Part shown: positions 20,265-31,562 of the stretch, piece by piece
How positions within the stretch are numbered: position 1 is the first letter of the stretch
Layout: every line of letters starts with the position of its first letter
NCBI GenBank assembly: GCA_026075535.2
Contig: AP026544.2
Span: 1-64,000 of the forward strand
Direction: 5' to 3'
DNA: 64,000 bases
Origin: Tricholoma matsutake
Lineage: Eukaryota > Basidiomycota > Agaricomycetes > Agaricales > Tricholomataceae
Program-made: the position numbers and the translations under genes
Notes under the pieces: model-generated
What the model saw: the letters and a program-made list of their open reading frames with translations, nothing else
What the model was told of the DNA's origin: nothing
The model's database searches: none

Positions 20265-20450
20265 TTTTGGTGTTTTGATGATGAAGGATCCTCCCCCATA
20301 TCATTGATAGCATCACCCTGTACATCATCAGCGCCAAAAGCTTCAACTTCATCTTCATCATTCTCATTATCCTGCCCCCTACCCCAGATTAACCAAGCAC
20401 ATCAGCAGCAAGATCCTGCCAAGGCTCTGATGAAGTGGTGTATGGGTTGA

Positions 20451-21106
20451 AGTCAGGATGGTGATGAAAAGACCAACCTCCATATAAATTGTCAAATGAC
20501 TTTGTTAAGCCATGGGGAGGAAAGCACATATAAAAATGAGTATAACTTCTAGAAAGCTGTTCCACTCACTGGGTTGCTTCAAATCAAAATTTTGCACTAT
20601 GTCAAGATGACGAGTCCATATGTTTACATAAGAAAGACTCAGATCCAACCAAAAAATCAGTGCAAATGAAAAAATCAGTGCTGTTTTACCCATGGTCAGT
20701 AATTCAAAGCAACCATTAGTGACTTTTGAAACTGTGAGACATAAAATTAGCTGAGATGTAGATTTTAGATATAAAAGGCAACTCCCAGAATTGGCTACAC
20801 TTGTAACCATTTCTGGATTGACTACCCTTTGTGCTTGCTTACCTGCAGTTCAACTGCAGGTAATGCAATTGACATTAGATGACCCTCATCTGCCTCTCAT
20901 GTGCTGGCTCTAGGCTGTGTTGGTCTATCCTATGCCATAGAGGGGGTTTGTCAGTTGTTGTCTATGCCGGCATGTATCCTGCACTTGACACACTTTTTTT
21001 TTTTTTTTGTTACTTGCTCCTTTAGATTCTGCACCTCCTTCTCTTCTTCCTTCACCTCCTCTATCTGAGGGAGTGATGCTGTGTGGATGGCCCTGCAGAA
21101 TGATGC
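20451..21106. other. Spacer with no recognised gene
   Basis: A 101-codon antisense frame (20505-20810) is hydrophobic and unrecognised. There is a 13-base T run at 20994-21008. The stretch 20990-21106, read on the minus strand, continues the gag relic as a Glu/Lys-rich tail. Confidence 0.4.
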
Positions 21107-21841
21107 TCAGTCAGTGTGTCCAGATCCAGTTACCTTCTGTAAGACCCTTGGCATTGCCTTCCATATGTTGCCTATGAGTAGACCATTCATGTCTGGGATT
21201 GCAGCAGCTAGCTTCTTGATCTTGTCCATTCATACCACATGAGCGAACTCCTTTATGCCAAGTACTTTTATTTGTGTACTGACCTCCTCCATGATCTTTG
21301 TCCTTTCCAGTGTGGCTTGCTTCTCTTCCACCGTCTTCACTGTAGGCATCTTTTCAGGCCATCTTGCTTTGAATGCAAGGAGCAAGTGCTCCCACATGTC
21401 CTTGTCAGTGGAGAGCAGGGCAGTCCACCACTGCTTTGCAATGGAGCCTGATCTAAGATGTAATTTGAACACCCATAGTTTCTTTGCATCGGGGGTGTTT
21501 GGCTTCTGGAGGAACAGGATCTTAATGGCATTGATAAAGTCCTCAGGGGCCTCATCATTGTGTTCATCATCTCCCCAGAACTGTTTGATGGCCTCTGTCA
21601 TTACTTCTTTGTCTTCATTGTCCAGGGGTGTAGGGGTAGTTCATGCTGAGAACAGTGGTGTGGGGGGTGGTGCAACTGGTGAGGATCGGGGGTTGGTTGT
21701 GGTGGGGCTGATTGAGATGGTGCTGAATGTGATGAGGCTGATTGTGTTGGGTGTAGATGGGAGAATGAATGAGGATTCTGTTGAGGCTGGTGCTGCAGTT
21801 CTGGTTTTGGGCATGAATCTGCCCTTTTTGTCTCGTTCCAT
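21107..21841 (-). pseudogene. Retrotransposon gag relic b
   Basis: Starting at MERDKKGRFMPK (21841), a Pro/Ser/Thr-rich N-terminus leads to a retroviral-type gag core: EAIKQFWGDD, a PEDFINAIKILFL helix and KQWWTALLSTDKDMWEHLLLAFKARWP. Three TGA codons interrupt one continuous frame (plus-strand positions 21641-21643, 21230-21232 and 21107-21109). There is no pol downstream, so this is a gag fragment of a Ty3/Gypsy-like family. It is related to relic a at 22386-22859 and lies in the same orientation. Confidence 0.65.
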
Positions 21842-22385
21842 GACCCTCATCAGTGTTGTAAATGTGTGGCCATCATATGGTAGACAGATCAGAGTAAAAT
21901 GAAATGGGTCTGGTCAGCAGATGCATGAGAATAGTTATATGAATTGACAGGCCAAATGTAGACAAGTGTCTGAGGACAGTGCTTTGTACCCTCTCAATCA
22001 TTATCAAACTTCTCTTGAACCTTATTGCAATGCTTTGAATACTCTTGAACCTCATTGAACCTCATTGCACACCCTCTAGAGTCGAGACTGAATGTGCTGT
22101 GATGTTGAGACTGGGTGGAGAACTGAGCTGAACTGAGGACACCAAGGAGCATAGATAGACATTGAAATGAACAGTTGACAGGTGCCAAGAACAGTGTTCC
22201 AAGTGCAAATTACCTAGTTGTCACCAGATGGAGCTGGCTAGACTCTCAGTGTTGCGTCTGCTACCAGACAAGACAACTTAGACAGGGCTCACGTCTACTA
22301 CTAGATCTGAGTTGTGGGAATGGACAGGAAAGGATGCATTCTCTATCTGCACATGCGCATCTCTGTCTACTAGATCATGTGATCA

Positions 22386-22859
22386 CTAAGGAAGTTGCCA
22401 GGCTCTGGCTCTGGACTCTGCTATGGACTGCACTGTGGGCTCTGCTGCCATGGTTACAGCATACCACTCCTCGGCTGGTGAGTCCAGTGTAAGATATAAC
22501 CCAAATTGTGCTACTTTTTTGCAGTCGTTTGTGACTTTTAATTCTTGTATAACCTGCAGGAATCTTAGGAGGAGAACTGGGCCTTGAATGTTGTCATCCA
22601 GTTCTCCATTGAACTCCTCAAGATTAGTCAGTTGCATAGGGCTTGGGCCATCAGGGGCAGGTAGCTTCTGGACAGGTGATGGTGGTGGCATGGGGGGTAG
22701 TGCTGGGGAAGTGGCTGGTGATGGACTAGACTCGATAGAGGTAGTTAATGAGCTTTCAGATGTGGACCTGGACATGGATGTGGGGGCTGTTGATGGGGTA
22801 GGTATTATAGTGTCTGCTCTTTTTTGTTTTAGGAATTGCCCTCTGCCATCTTGTTCCAT
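22386..22859 (-). pseudogene. Retrotransposon gag relic a
   Basis: MEQDGRGQFLKQKR at the start aligns with MERDKKGRFMPKTR of relic b. It continues with a Pro/Ser-rich linker and a gag-type core (EEFNGELDDN, then WYAVTMAAEP) before a TAG at 22386. The 480-base gap to relic b holds no coding sequence I can read. The two could be pieces of neighbouring insertions or a local duplication. Confidence 0.55.
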
Positions 22860-22883
22860 GAAATTATAAAGGTTATTTTGCAT

Positions 22884-23543
22884 GTATTCAGTGAGGCTGT
22901 AGTGAGGTGTTTGTTGTTACATGTTACTGGGAAATGAAGTGCACTAGGTCTGGTTCCATGGTTCTGTGGCTGCTGGTTCTGATACTGGTTCTGGGGTTCT
23001 GCTTTCAAGGTTGTGGTTTGAAGCGTGCTCTCATCACCAAGATGGAGATGTAGCAAGTCTCCTGTCCCTAGCTATCACAGAGACTGTCATGGTATCTCGA
23101 TCCTGACTCTCTACATGCCATGTGGCTGCTGACTATGTGATCATGTGACTACCTGGAGTGGGTGCCCAAACACCCTACTCCACTAGGACATTCATATAGC
23201 ATTGTGCTCATTTTGCTTGCCCAGCAGATCCCTTGTGCCCTTCGGAGGTTTCTTGATCTTGATGCTGGTGTGGATGACCATTGCCATGGACAATAGTCAT
23301 GTGATGGATGAACAATGATGAACAGTAGTCATGTGATGGATGAACAATTTCTATGGGCAATATGTCTTATTTCCAGCACATTTCTCATATATATACACTT
23401 TATTTTGACTTTAATACCATGTTGATTTATTTGGAAGTCACTCACTGTATTTATACTTGTTTTGATAAACAAATTGTGTTATACATATAAGTCGATCTTT
23501 GAATATTAATACAAGCAAAACATAAGACTCTTTTATTTCATAT
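22884..23543. other. Spacer with no recognised gene
   Basis: No domain found. A 22-base word, AGTCATGTGATGGATGAACA.., occurs twice at about 23297 and 23327. Confidence 0.45.
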
Positions 23544-23661
23544 CATGGCCAACCCACCAACACCTGCACAATAGAAGGCTGCTGAGATTTGAAAATCATT
23601 CTCACTCACTTACACAGGCATGGAAAATGAATCCACAGATATAGCAGAGATTGTGACTTAT
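23544..23661 (+). pseudogene. BAH-PHD gene, 5' exon (before Gypsy insertion)
   Basis: ATG at 23544 opens MANPPTPAQ and, through a TAG (23571) and a TGA (23589), continues as KSFSLTYTGMENESTDIAEI. Joining this flank to the sequence right of the Gypsy element (29869) gives GACTTATCATTGCAG, a good acceptor leading into the next exon. The Gypsy insertion therefore probably sits in an intron. Assignment to the gene at 29884-31469 is by position and splice logic, not by a recognised domain. Confidence 0.45.
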
Positions 23662-24059
23662 TGTTAGGAAACCACCCCATTATCTAATAAAATTTCATTT
23701 TATTTATTATGTTGAATTACGCTACATGACGCCAAATGATGCTACACTTTGATAGTGTGAGAATTTTATTTTGCACGCATCAAGATGTATGCGCATGTAT
23801 GCATGCATCGGTCACAACAATGTACAATATATGTAACATAGTATATAAACCCTAAATATACACCTAGGTGACCCAGTTGTGTTCTCTCAGGTATTCCACC
23901 TACGTTTTCGGTGTGAAAAGCCTATCTCAACAAACTCATCTATTAATAACCCATTGCATCAAAACCATCAATTCCCCATCACAAGCGCAGATCCTGCCCC
24001 CTTCTTGTAGAGAGAACCCACATGGTCTTAGCTAGCAGATAGTGGGTGTCACCCTAACA
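23662..24059 (+). repeat. Gypsy 5' LTR
   Basis: 398 bp, TG..CA. A TATATAAACC box lies at about 23837-23848. It is paired with 29471-29868. Confidence 0.93.
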
Positions 24060-24557
24060 GAAGAACACAACTTCCCATATCAGTGTGCCTTCTCTTACTT
24101 GCACATATGTCATTGTTTCACTGCACCATATCCAATTACTCATCCTTTCAGCACGAGCCAGAAGTACTTGTATATATGTAATCTACCTTTTCTTTCATAA
24201 GCCGACGCCAGGCCTTGCCTTACATTGTGACTGCCAGTGATCGAGAGGCAGCGCTTGTCATTAGGACCGCTGCAACCAGACAACCGATTGGATCTGGTTT
24301 AGTTATGATTTACATTACTCTATTCGGACGACTATTTTAGTTACAAGCCGAATTCAGTGATATCTCCCAGATCAGGCACTGTTGGAAGGGTTATTGATCC
24401 AAAGTGTCAAAATAGGCACCCGACAAATGACGAACAATCGACGAACAATCGACGAATGATTGATGAACCATCACATGACCCGTGGACGTTTGGAGAGGTC
24501 TTGAAGAAAAAAAATTTTGAATTGTCAAAGAAGTGATTCATCACAGATTCTACAATT
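24060..24557 (+). other. Gypsy 5' leader
   Basis: Untranslated leader between the 5' LTR and the gag ATG. I could not match a tRNA primer-binding site at its start (GAAGAACACAACTTCCC). Confidence 0.6.
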
Positions 24558-27500
24558 ATGTCCAAACCTTCAACTTCTAATCCTGGCCCTAATCCTGTTC
24601 CCACGCCCGCACTAGAAGCAAAAATTGATGTGCTTACAGTGCAAATGTTGCAATTAGTGTCAGTGTTGGCAGCATCATGGCCCAGACAAGTGGAAGTACA
24701 ACCAGAGACGACAGAAGAAAGAGATGATGAAATGGAGGAGATGGTGGAGTGGATGTCGCAGGAGGATGAGATGGTGGAGAAATCTGGAAATGGAAAAGTG
24801 CACTTACCTAAGTATGCGCCCCCGCAAACTTTTGACAGTACCATGGAGAATACAAAATCCTTCATCAGCTCTATAGTATTGTACATCCATGGGAGGAAGC
24901 CAGAGTTTCATACAGCCAAGTCTAGGATTATGTTTGCTCTTTCATACATCCAGGGGGGGAAAGCACAGTTCTGGAGGAATGAAGCTATAAATCAAATTGC
25001 CATGGGAAATAAACCATTTGCAAGCTTCAAGGAATTTTTGGAGAGATTGGAGGCACAGGTTGGAGATCCTAATCCAAAGGCGACAGCCAATGCTAAATTA
25101 AAGACCATGCGTCAAGGTTCCTTAACGGTGGATGAATTTATTTTGCAGTTCAAAGCAGAAGCTTCGCAGATGGATATGGGAGAAGCCGCATTGGTAGAGT
25201 TTTTGAAAGCAGGATTAAATCCCTCTTTATTCAAGTCTATCTACCGACTACCTTCTATGCCAGAGAAGTTGGACGAGTGGTATAATTGGGCAATGCGCCT
25301 TGACCAGCAATATCGGCAGGAACAGGTGGAGTCAAAGTTGTTGTATGGAAGTAGTAAATTTGGAAAGTCATTGGGAGGAAAGTCCAAGAAAGGAAAAGCA
25401 CCTCAGGTGCAAGCTCCAAGGGCGCAGCCACCGGCCATGGCAGTGACACCTATAGTTATGGAGTCAGCAGCACCAGCAGAGGCAATGGAGGTTGATCAAG
25501 CAGGGAGATGAGCCCCACTTAAATGTTTTAACTGTGGGCAGTTAGGACACATTTCTAGGAATTGTAGGCAGAAGAGAAAGATAAGGGAAGCTACCATCGA
25601 GGAAGTGAAGCTGGAGGAAGGCAGACAGAAGAATTTTGTGGAAGAGTCCCAGTGAAGGTTTCCCCATTGGTGACCCAGAATTGTTACAATGTATTCATAT
25701 CTGAGGAAACCCAGAACAACTCAGAAAAGGAAATCGAGGAGGAGTACAACTGTTGCAAATTACATGACAAAGAAAATTTTCACACATCATTTCCGAAAAC
25801 CCCTAAATTCTTTATTTGCTCTGTGCAAATAGAACCCGAAATCACCTTGACTATGGGATTGAAGACATTGGACACACATGCAGCGATTGATGTGGAAGCG
25901 TTGCTTGATAGTGGTGCTACAAGATTATTTATTAATCGATCCTTAATTACTGGAAACGGTATTAACACATGCAAGCTGGTGCAACCTATAATGGTGTATA
26001 ATATTGATGGAACAGTCAATCATGGAGGAACTATTAAGGAGGAGGTGACTATGATATTAAAGTATCAGGAGCATCAGGAGTGAGCCATATTTGAAGTGTG
26101 CGATCTTGGGAAAACCAATCTAATAATAGGATGTCCATGGTTATGGAAGCATAATCCCAAAATTGATTGGAAAACTGGGAAAGTACAAATGACTCATTGT
26201 CCTAAGGAATGTAATGTGTATGGGAGGAAGATGAAGAAGGAGAAAAGGAAAAAGAAAGAGAAAGAATGTCCAAGGAAGTATTCTGTTACGATGGAGGAAG
26301 TGGAGGACGAGGAAATGCCAAATGGGGAAGTTCTGATCATGATCGAGAAAGAAGAGCAGAAGCAAACCTTTAGAACAATTCGTGGAGGACAGTCATGGGA
26401 CAAGAATATCATGAAGGTGGAGAAGCCAGTGGAGGAATGGGTGCCAAAAGTGTATCATAAACATCTGTCAGTGTTCCAGAAGAAGGAGTCTGAGCGAATG
26501 CCAGTGCGGAAGCCATGGGATCATGTGATCGAGATGAAGCCAGGGTTTGTGCCGAAGAAGTCAAAGGTATATCTGTTATCTCTGATGGAACAAGAAGAAG
26601 TGGACAGGAGCAATTGTGGAAAGGATACATATGACCTTTGAAATCACCAATATTATTCATGCCAAAAAAGGACCAAAGGAAGAGGATGTGTACAGATTAT
26701 AGGTATCTGAATGAGTGGACAGTGAAGAATGTGTACCCCTTGCCGTTGATCTCAGAAATAATGGACAAGGTGGGAAAAGCCAAAGTCTTTACAAAATTGG
26801 ATTTACGATGGGGATACAACAATGTACAAATAAAGAAAGGAGATGAGTGGAAGGCTGCATTTGCCACGCATTGAGGATCCTTCGAGCCACTTGTCATGTT
26901 TTTCGGGATGACAAATAGTCCCCCAACCTTTCAAAATATGATGAACAACATTTTCAAGGATGTAATAGACAATGGCGTGGTAATAATATTTATTGATGAC
27001 ATTCTGATATTCATGGAGGATGAAGAGAATCATGAGGCAATACTGCAGGAGGTGTTACAGAGGTTGGCAGAGAATGATCTATTTTTGAAACCAGAGAAGT
27101 GTGTGTTTGGGGCAAGCGAGATTGAGTTCCTAGGATTATTGATTGGCCCTGATGGGATCAAAATGGATCCAATCAAGGTACAGGTGATCACAGATTGGCC
27201 TGTGCCCACCCATGTCAAGGAGGTTCAAGCCTTCTTGGGACTTGCAAATTATTATCATCGCTTTGTGCACAATTTTTCTAAAATTGCCACACCCTTACAT
27301 AACCTTACATGAAAGGGAGTAGTGTGGAGGTGGGGAGAGCAGCAGCAGACAGTGTTTGAGGAGTTGAAGAGGAAGTTTGTGGAGGGACCAATATTAGCCC
27401 CAGTAGATTTCACATGCCCTTTGCGAGTGGAATCAGATGCATCAAACTTTGCTACTGGAGTGGTATTATCAATGCTGTGCAAAGATGACAAATGGCATCC

Positions 27501-29459
27501 TTGTGCATATCTGTCCCAAGGGTTGAATGATGTGGAAAGAAATTATGATGTGCATGACAAAGAGATGTTGGGGATAATACGAGCATTGGAGGCATGGAGG
27601 CATTATTTGGAGGGATGTATGCATGAGATTGAGATCTGGATGGATCATCAAAATCTGCAATACTTCATGTCTGCTAAAAAGCTTAATCGCTGGCAAGCAC
27701 GTTGGGCACTATTCCTATCATGTTTCAACTTTCACTTGGTCCACAAAGTGGGAAGCTTAATGAGGAAAGCAGATGCATTATCCAGACATATTGATCATAA
27801 AAGGGGGGTGGAGGAGGAGACAATAAAAATGTTACCTTATTGAAACCCGAATACTTTCGCATTTGCGCTATGCGTCAAGGGCATCTATTAATAGATAGCT
27901 CGGAAATGGAAATGTTGTCTAAAATTAGACAATGTTCAGAAATGGATGATGAAGTAGTGGAAGCCATGAAAGCTCTGAAGGGAGAGAAGAAGGGTAATAT
28001 TAAAGGAGATGAGTGGGCTGAGGGACAAGGGTTGGTGTTGTTTTGAGGAAAGGTGTATGTACCGAAGGATCAGGATTTATGAAGGGAGATCATCTGGTTA
28101 CATCATAATACACTGACTGCTGGACACCCAGGAAGATGGAAGACATTGGAATTAATAATGAGAAATTATTGGTGGCCTGGAATTTCAAAGTATGTGTTGG
28201 GGTATGTGGATGGATGTGATATGTGCATGAGGGGGAAGAAATTTCCAGAAAAACCTGCAGGAAAATTAATGCCGAACCCTATACCTAAAGTGCTGTGGCG
28301 AGGTATATCTGTGGATTTTATAACCGGATTTCCCGAGGCTCAAGGGTACAATACAATATTTGTAGCATGCGACTGCTTTACAAAGGAGGTCCATATTATT
28401 CCTACTACTACAGAAACCTCATCATTGGGCTTGGCATGCCTCTATCTAAATCAGGTATGGCGGTTACATGGGTTACCCAATACCATTATCTCCGATTGTG
28501 GACCACAATTTGCTTCTGCGTTTATGTGAGAACTGAACAACATATTGGGAATTCAAACTAAATTATCTACGGCATATCACCCACAGACTGATGGGCAGAC
28601 AGAGAGAATGAATCAGGAGTTGGAGCAGTATCTACATATGTTTGTCAACTACCAACAAACTGACTGGCCCGAATGGCTGGCAATTTTGCCAAATTTTCCC
28701 ACAATAACAAATTCCATTTGGCTACTCGTATGTCACCCTTTTTCACAAATTATGGATATCATCCCCACATGGGAATAGAACCCCAAAGGGAAGTCAAAGT
28801 ACAGTCAGTAGAAGACTTTGTATCTAAGATGCAAAAGGTACAAGAGGAAGCAGAGGCAGCATTGAAGAAAGCATGTTGATGACGTGATGTGACACACAGA
28901 TCATACTCAAGCATGCACTCCAGAGTACAAAGTTGGTGACTTGGTGTGGCTAAGTACCAAGGACCTGGATATTCCATGACCTTTGAGGAAACTTATGGAG
29001 AAACAAGCTGGCCCATATGCGATCTCTAAAGTGATCTTGCCTAATGTGGTAGTGCTAAAATTACCCCGATCATTCAAGATTGATCCCGAGATTAACATAT
29101 CCCACCTATGCCCTTACCGCCCACCCACTATTCCTGGCCAACAAACTACTCTGCAACCTCCAATAATAGTAGAAGGTGCTCCAGAATACATAGTTGAAGA
29201 AATTCTAGACTCACATCTTTGACAGAACAAATTGGAGTTCTTAATAAAGGGGAAAAACTATACCGACGAAAATAATTTGTGGGAACCTGAAGAGAATTGT
29301 AAGCAAGCGCATAACACAATTGCCCAATTCTTTAAATGTAATCCGAATGCTCTGCGTTGCATTGCGAGAGTGGTGTATGAGGGGATGAAATTCTGGCCTT
29401 ACCAAAATTTCACAGAGGGGACAAACACAATATTTTCTCACCTGGAAGTTGAGGCATAA
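24558..29459 (+). pseudogene. Gypsy gag-pol with 11 TGA stops
   Basis: Domains in order: gag core (24558-25500), CCHC knuckle CFNCGQLGHISRNC (25530-25571), protease LLDSGAT (about 25902), reverse transcriptase (26640-27040) with FIDDILIF, RNase H (27420-27780), integrase with a zinc-binding N-terminus (near 28107-28230), D-D-E core and [14 protein letters not shown] (28578), and a C-terminal chromodomain YIVEEILDSHL..WEPEEN (29187-29300). In-frame TGA codons lie at 25509, 26081, 26632, 26872, 27310, 28044, 28080, 28527, 28890, 28977 and 29220; none is TAA or TAG. Most replace an Arg expected in the family. Frame changes lie near 25650 (possibly the natural gag/pol boundary), 26603, 27827 (an A run), 28680 and 28880. 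Confidence 0.92.
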
Positions 29460-29470
29460 AAGGGGGGTAA

Positions 29471-29868
29471 TGTTAGGAAACCACCCCATTGTCTAATAAA
29501 ATTTCATTTTATTTATTATGTCGAATTATGCTACATGATGCCAAATGACGCTACACTTTGATAGTGTGAGAATTTTATTTTGCACGCATCAAGATGTACA
29601 CGCATGTATGCATGCATTGGTAACAACAATGTACAATATATGTAACATAGTATATAAACCCTAAATATACACCTAGAGGACCCAGTTGTGTTCTCTTAGG
29701 TATTCCACCTATGTTTTCGGTGTGAAAAGCCTATCTCAACAAACTCATCTATTAATAACCCATTGCATCAAAACCATCAATTCCCCATCACAAGCGCAGA
29801 TCCTGCCCCCTTCTTGTAGAGAGAACCCGCATGATCTTAGCTAGCAGATAGTGGGTGTCGCCCTAACA
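29471..29868 (+). repeat. Gypsy 3' LTR
   Basis: 398 bp, TG..CA, preceded by the polypurine tract AAAAGGGGGGTAA (29458-29470). Confidence 0.93.
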
Positions 29869-29883
29869 CTTATCATTGCAGAA

Positions 29884-31469
29884 ATCTCATGGAATCTTTC
29901 AGAATGGACATTTAGTGTGGGCTCATTTTGCTTAGTGAGCCATACAGGCCTTGATGGCCTTCCACTGGACAAAAGGACAAGAGGTAAATACTGGAAGGCA
30001 TGCATTGTAGAAACTTGGAGCCCAAGGAGAAAAGGAAATCCCACCTCTAATGTGGTAAGCAGTAAAAATGTCTAGAAGGTACCTGCTCACCTCATATTAT
30101 TTCAGGAACACTATGTACAAGTGCAATGGTTTTACTCCAAAGAAGACATTAAGCAGGTCAGGCCTAAGGGTTAGTGTTGCCTTGACCAACTTGGGGCATT
30201 TTTGTATTTTTAAAATAACTTGACACAATGCACTCAGCCTGCTTAGTGTTGAGAGAGGACACATCGACTTTTGGGGCTCCCTATCTATGTGAATATTTTC
30301 AGAATGTTATACAATTTATTGGAGTTGATATTGCCTTTGACTCATTTTTGCTGGTTGACTTGACAAAAATGAGTCAAAGGCAATATCAACTCCAATAAAT
30401 TGTATAGAATTCTGAAAATATTCACATAGATAGGGAGCCCCAAATGTCGATGGGTCCTCTCTCAACACTAAGCAGGCTGATTGCATTGTGTCAGGTTATT
30501 TTAAAAATACAAAAGTGCCCCAAGTCGGTCAAGGCAACACTACTAAGGGTATTGACGATTTAGACCAGTAATATATCATAGAGTTTAGCTCATGGGCATA
30601 AGATTCTACTAATGTGGTTTCAGGTACTTGGAAAATGGAGCTGAACCAGAAGTTTATGCCTCAAACCATGAGTCTATAATCAGCTCTGAAGGGATTGTGG
30701 GTGGGCTAGTTCTTTACCACATAACCATTTGGGCTGAAATCCTTTTATAGCCTACCTACATAAGTGCAAAATTATAATACTTGACAATATGTGTCTTGAC
30801 CACCCCTCAATTGTCACATATTTCTCCCAGTATGAGTTTTGAGATATAAAATAAATCCCTGGCTTATAATTGACATTACTTGGAAGATTTTTCTGGAACT
30901 ACAAGGATTGGTGTCTTCAAGTATGCTGTTTCTGTAAAATTTTGACTACTTACATTCACCAAAAGGTATGAAAGGGGTCATCCAATGATTGCAGTCTAGA
31001 TACATGCATGGCCCTGTGGAACCCTGATATAGAAGAGCAGAGATTTTGTTGGGAATGCAAAAGTTGGTTCCACACCACATGTCTCCCTAATGATCACATC
31101 ACCACACAATCAGAATATCTGGAAACCATATTCGCAAAGAATTCTGATGTTCCAAGATCTATCCTTCAGATCGCCTTCCAACCTACTGCCAGGGGAGGAA
31201 GTCTTCACTACATAGCTGGTAATATCTGGTTTGTCCACAAGGCAAGGATGCTCTTGGACAAAATGGTATGGGAAAATATGTTGTCTAATCCAGACCCCTG
31301 GATGGCTGCGAACATTGTTGATAATGAGGAGGACAAGAGTTCTCTGAGGTGGGAGTACATGGTGTATGAGCACAATATTGATGAAAATAACAAGGATACT
31401 GAGCAGCTGGTAGTGACCAATCAGGATGTTTATACATGTCCTAAGTGTGGGCCCTTTGCTTCATTGTAA
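29884..31469 (+). pseudogene. BAH-PHD chromatin protein, main part
   Basis: The exon after the acceptor at 29883 reads NLSEWTFSVGSFCLVSHTG and GKYWKACIVE, like the start of a BAH domain. A 51-base intron (about 30053-30103, GTAAGC..TTTCAG) leads to EHYVQVQWFYSKEDIKQVRP, a typical BAH strand. A hAT-type MITE then interrupts the exon at 30164. After it, GIDDLDQ, an intron with branch TACTAAT, and YLENGAEPEVYASNHESIISSEG continue the BAH fold. The last block (31008-31469) has CWECKSWFHTTCL and CPKCGP, the core and final Cys pair of a PHD-like finger. Such proteins read histone tails in the nucleus. Two insertions and upstream stops make it a pseudogene. Confidence 0.6.
30172..30542. mobile_element. 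hAT-type foldback MITE
   Basis: A 371-bp near-perfect palindrome with arms of about 178 bases. The ends are TAGTGTTGCC and GGCAACACTA. It is flanked by the 8-bp duplication CTAAGGGT (30164-30171 and 30543-30550). An 8-bp duplication and this terminus fit the hAT superfamily. It encodes nothing. The inserted exon is the BAH exon of the surrounding gene. Confidence 0.92.
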
Positions 31470-31562
31470 TAAATAATGGAACATTATTCTATCCTTTCTG
31501 ACAGAATAAAATGAAAAGACTCTGGGATTACACAATTTAGGAAAAATTGCAAACAGAGATAA

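Larger units (their letters stand above)
23662..29868 (+). mobile_element. Ty3/Gypsy chromovirus, complete but decayed
   Basis: A 6207-bp element: LTRs 23662-24059 and 29471-29868 (398 bp each, TGTTAGG..CTAACA), leader, gag, pol ending in a chromodomain, polypurine tract AAAAGGGGGGTAA just before the 3' LTR, and the 5-bp duplication CTTAT at 23657-23661 and 29869-29873. The LTRs differ at about 16 of 398 positions (about 4 percent), mostly transitions and mostly at CpG. Eleven in-frame TGA stops and four to five frame breaks show that it is dead. It interrupts a BAH-PHD gene. Confidence 0.95.

Noticed and set aside
24558..29459. TGA read as a sense codon (recoding), since TGA interrupts many otherwise good frames and several intact genes here end in TAG
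   Set aside because: Frameshifts, TAG stops, Arg-to-Trp/Cys changes and LTR divergence accompany the TGAs, as expected for decay. The nuclear code of Agaricomycetes is standard, and the TGAs are absent from the intact Copia, F-box and 989-residue genes.
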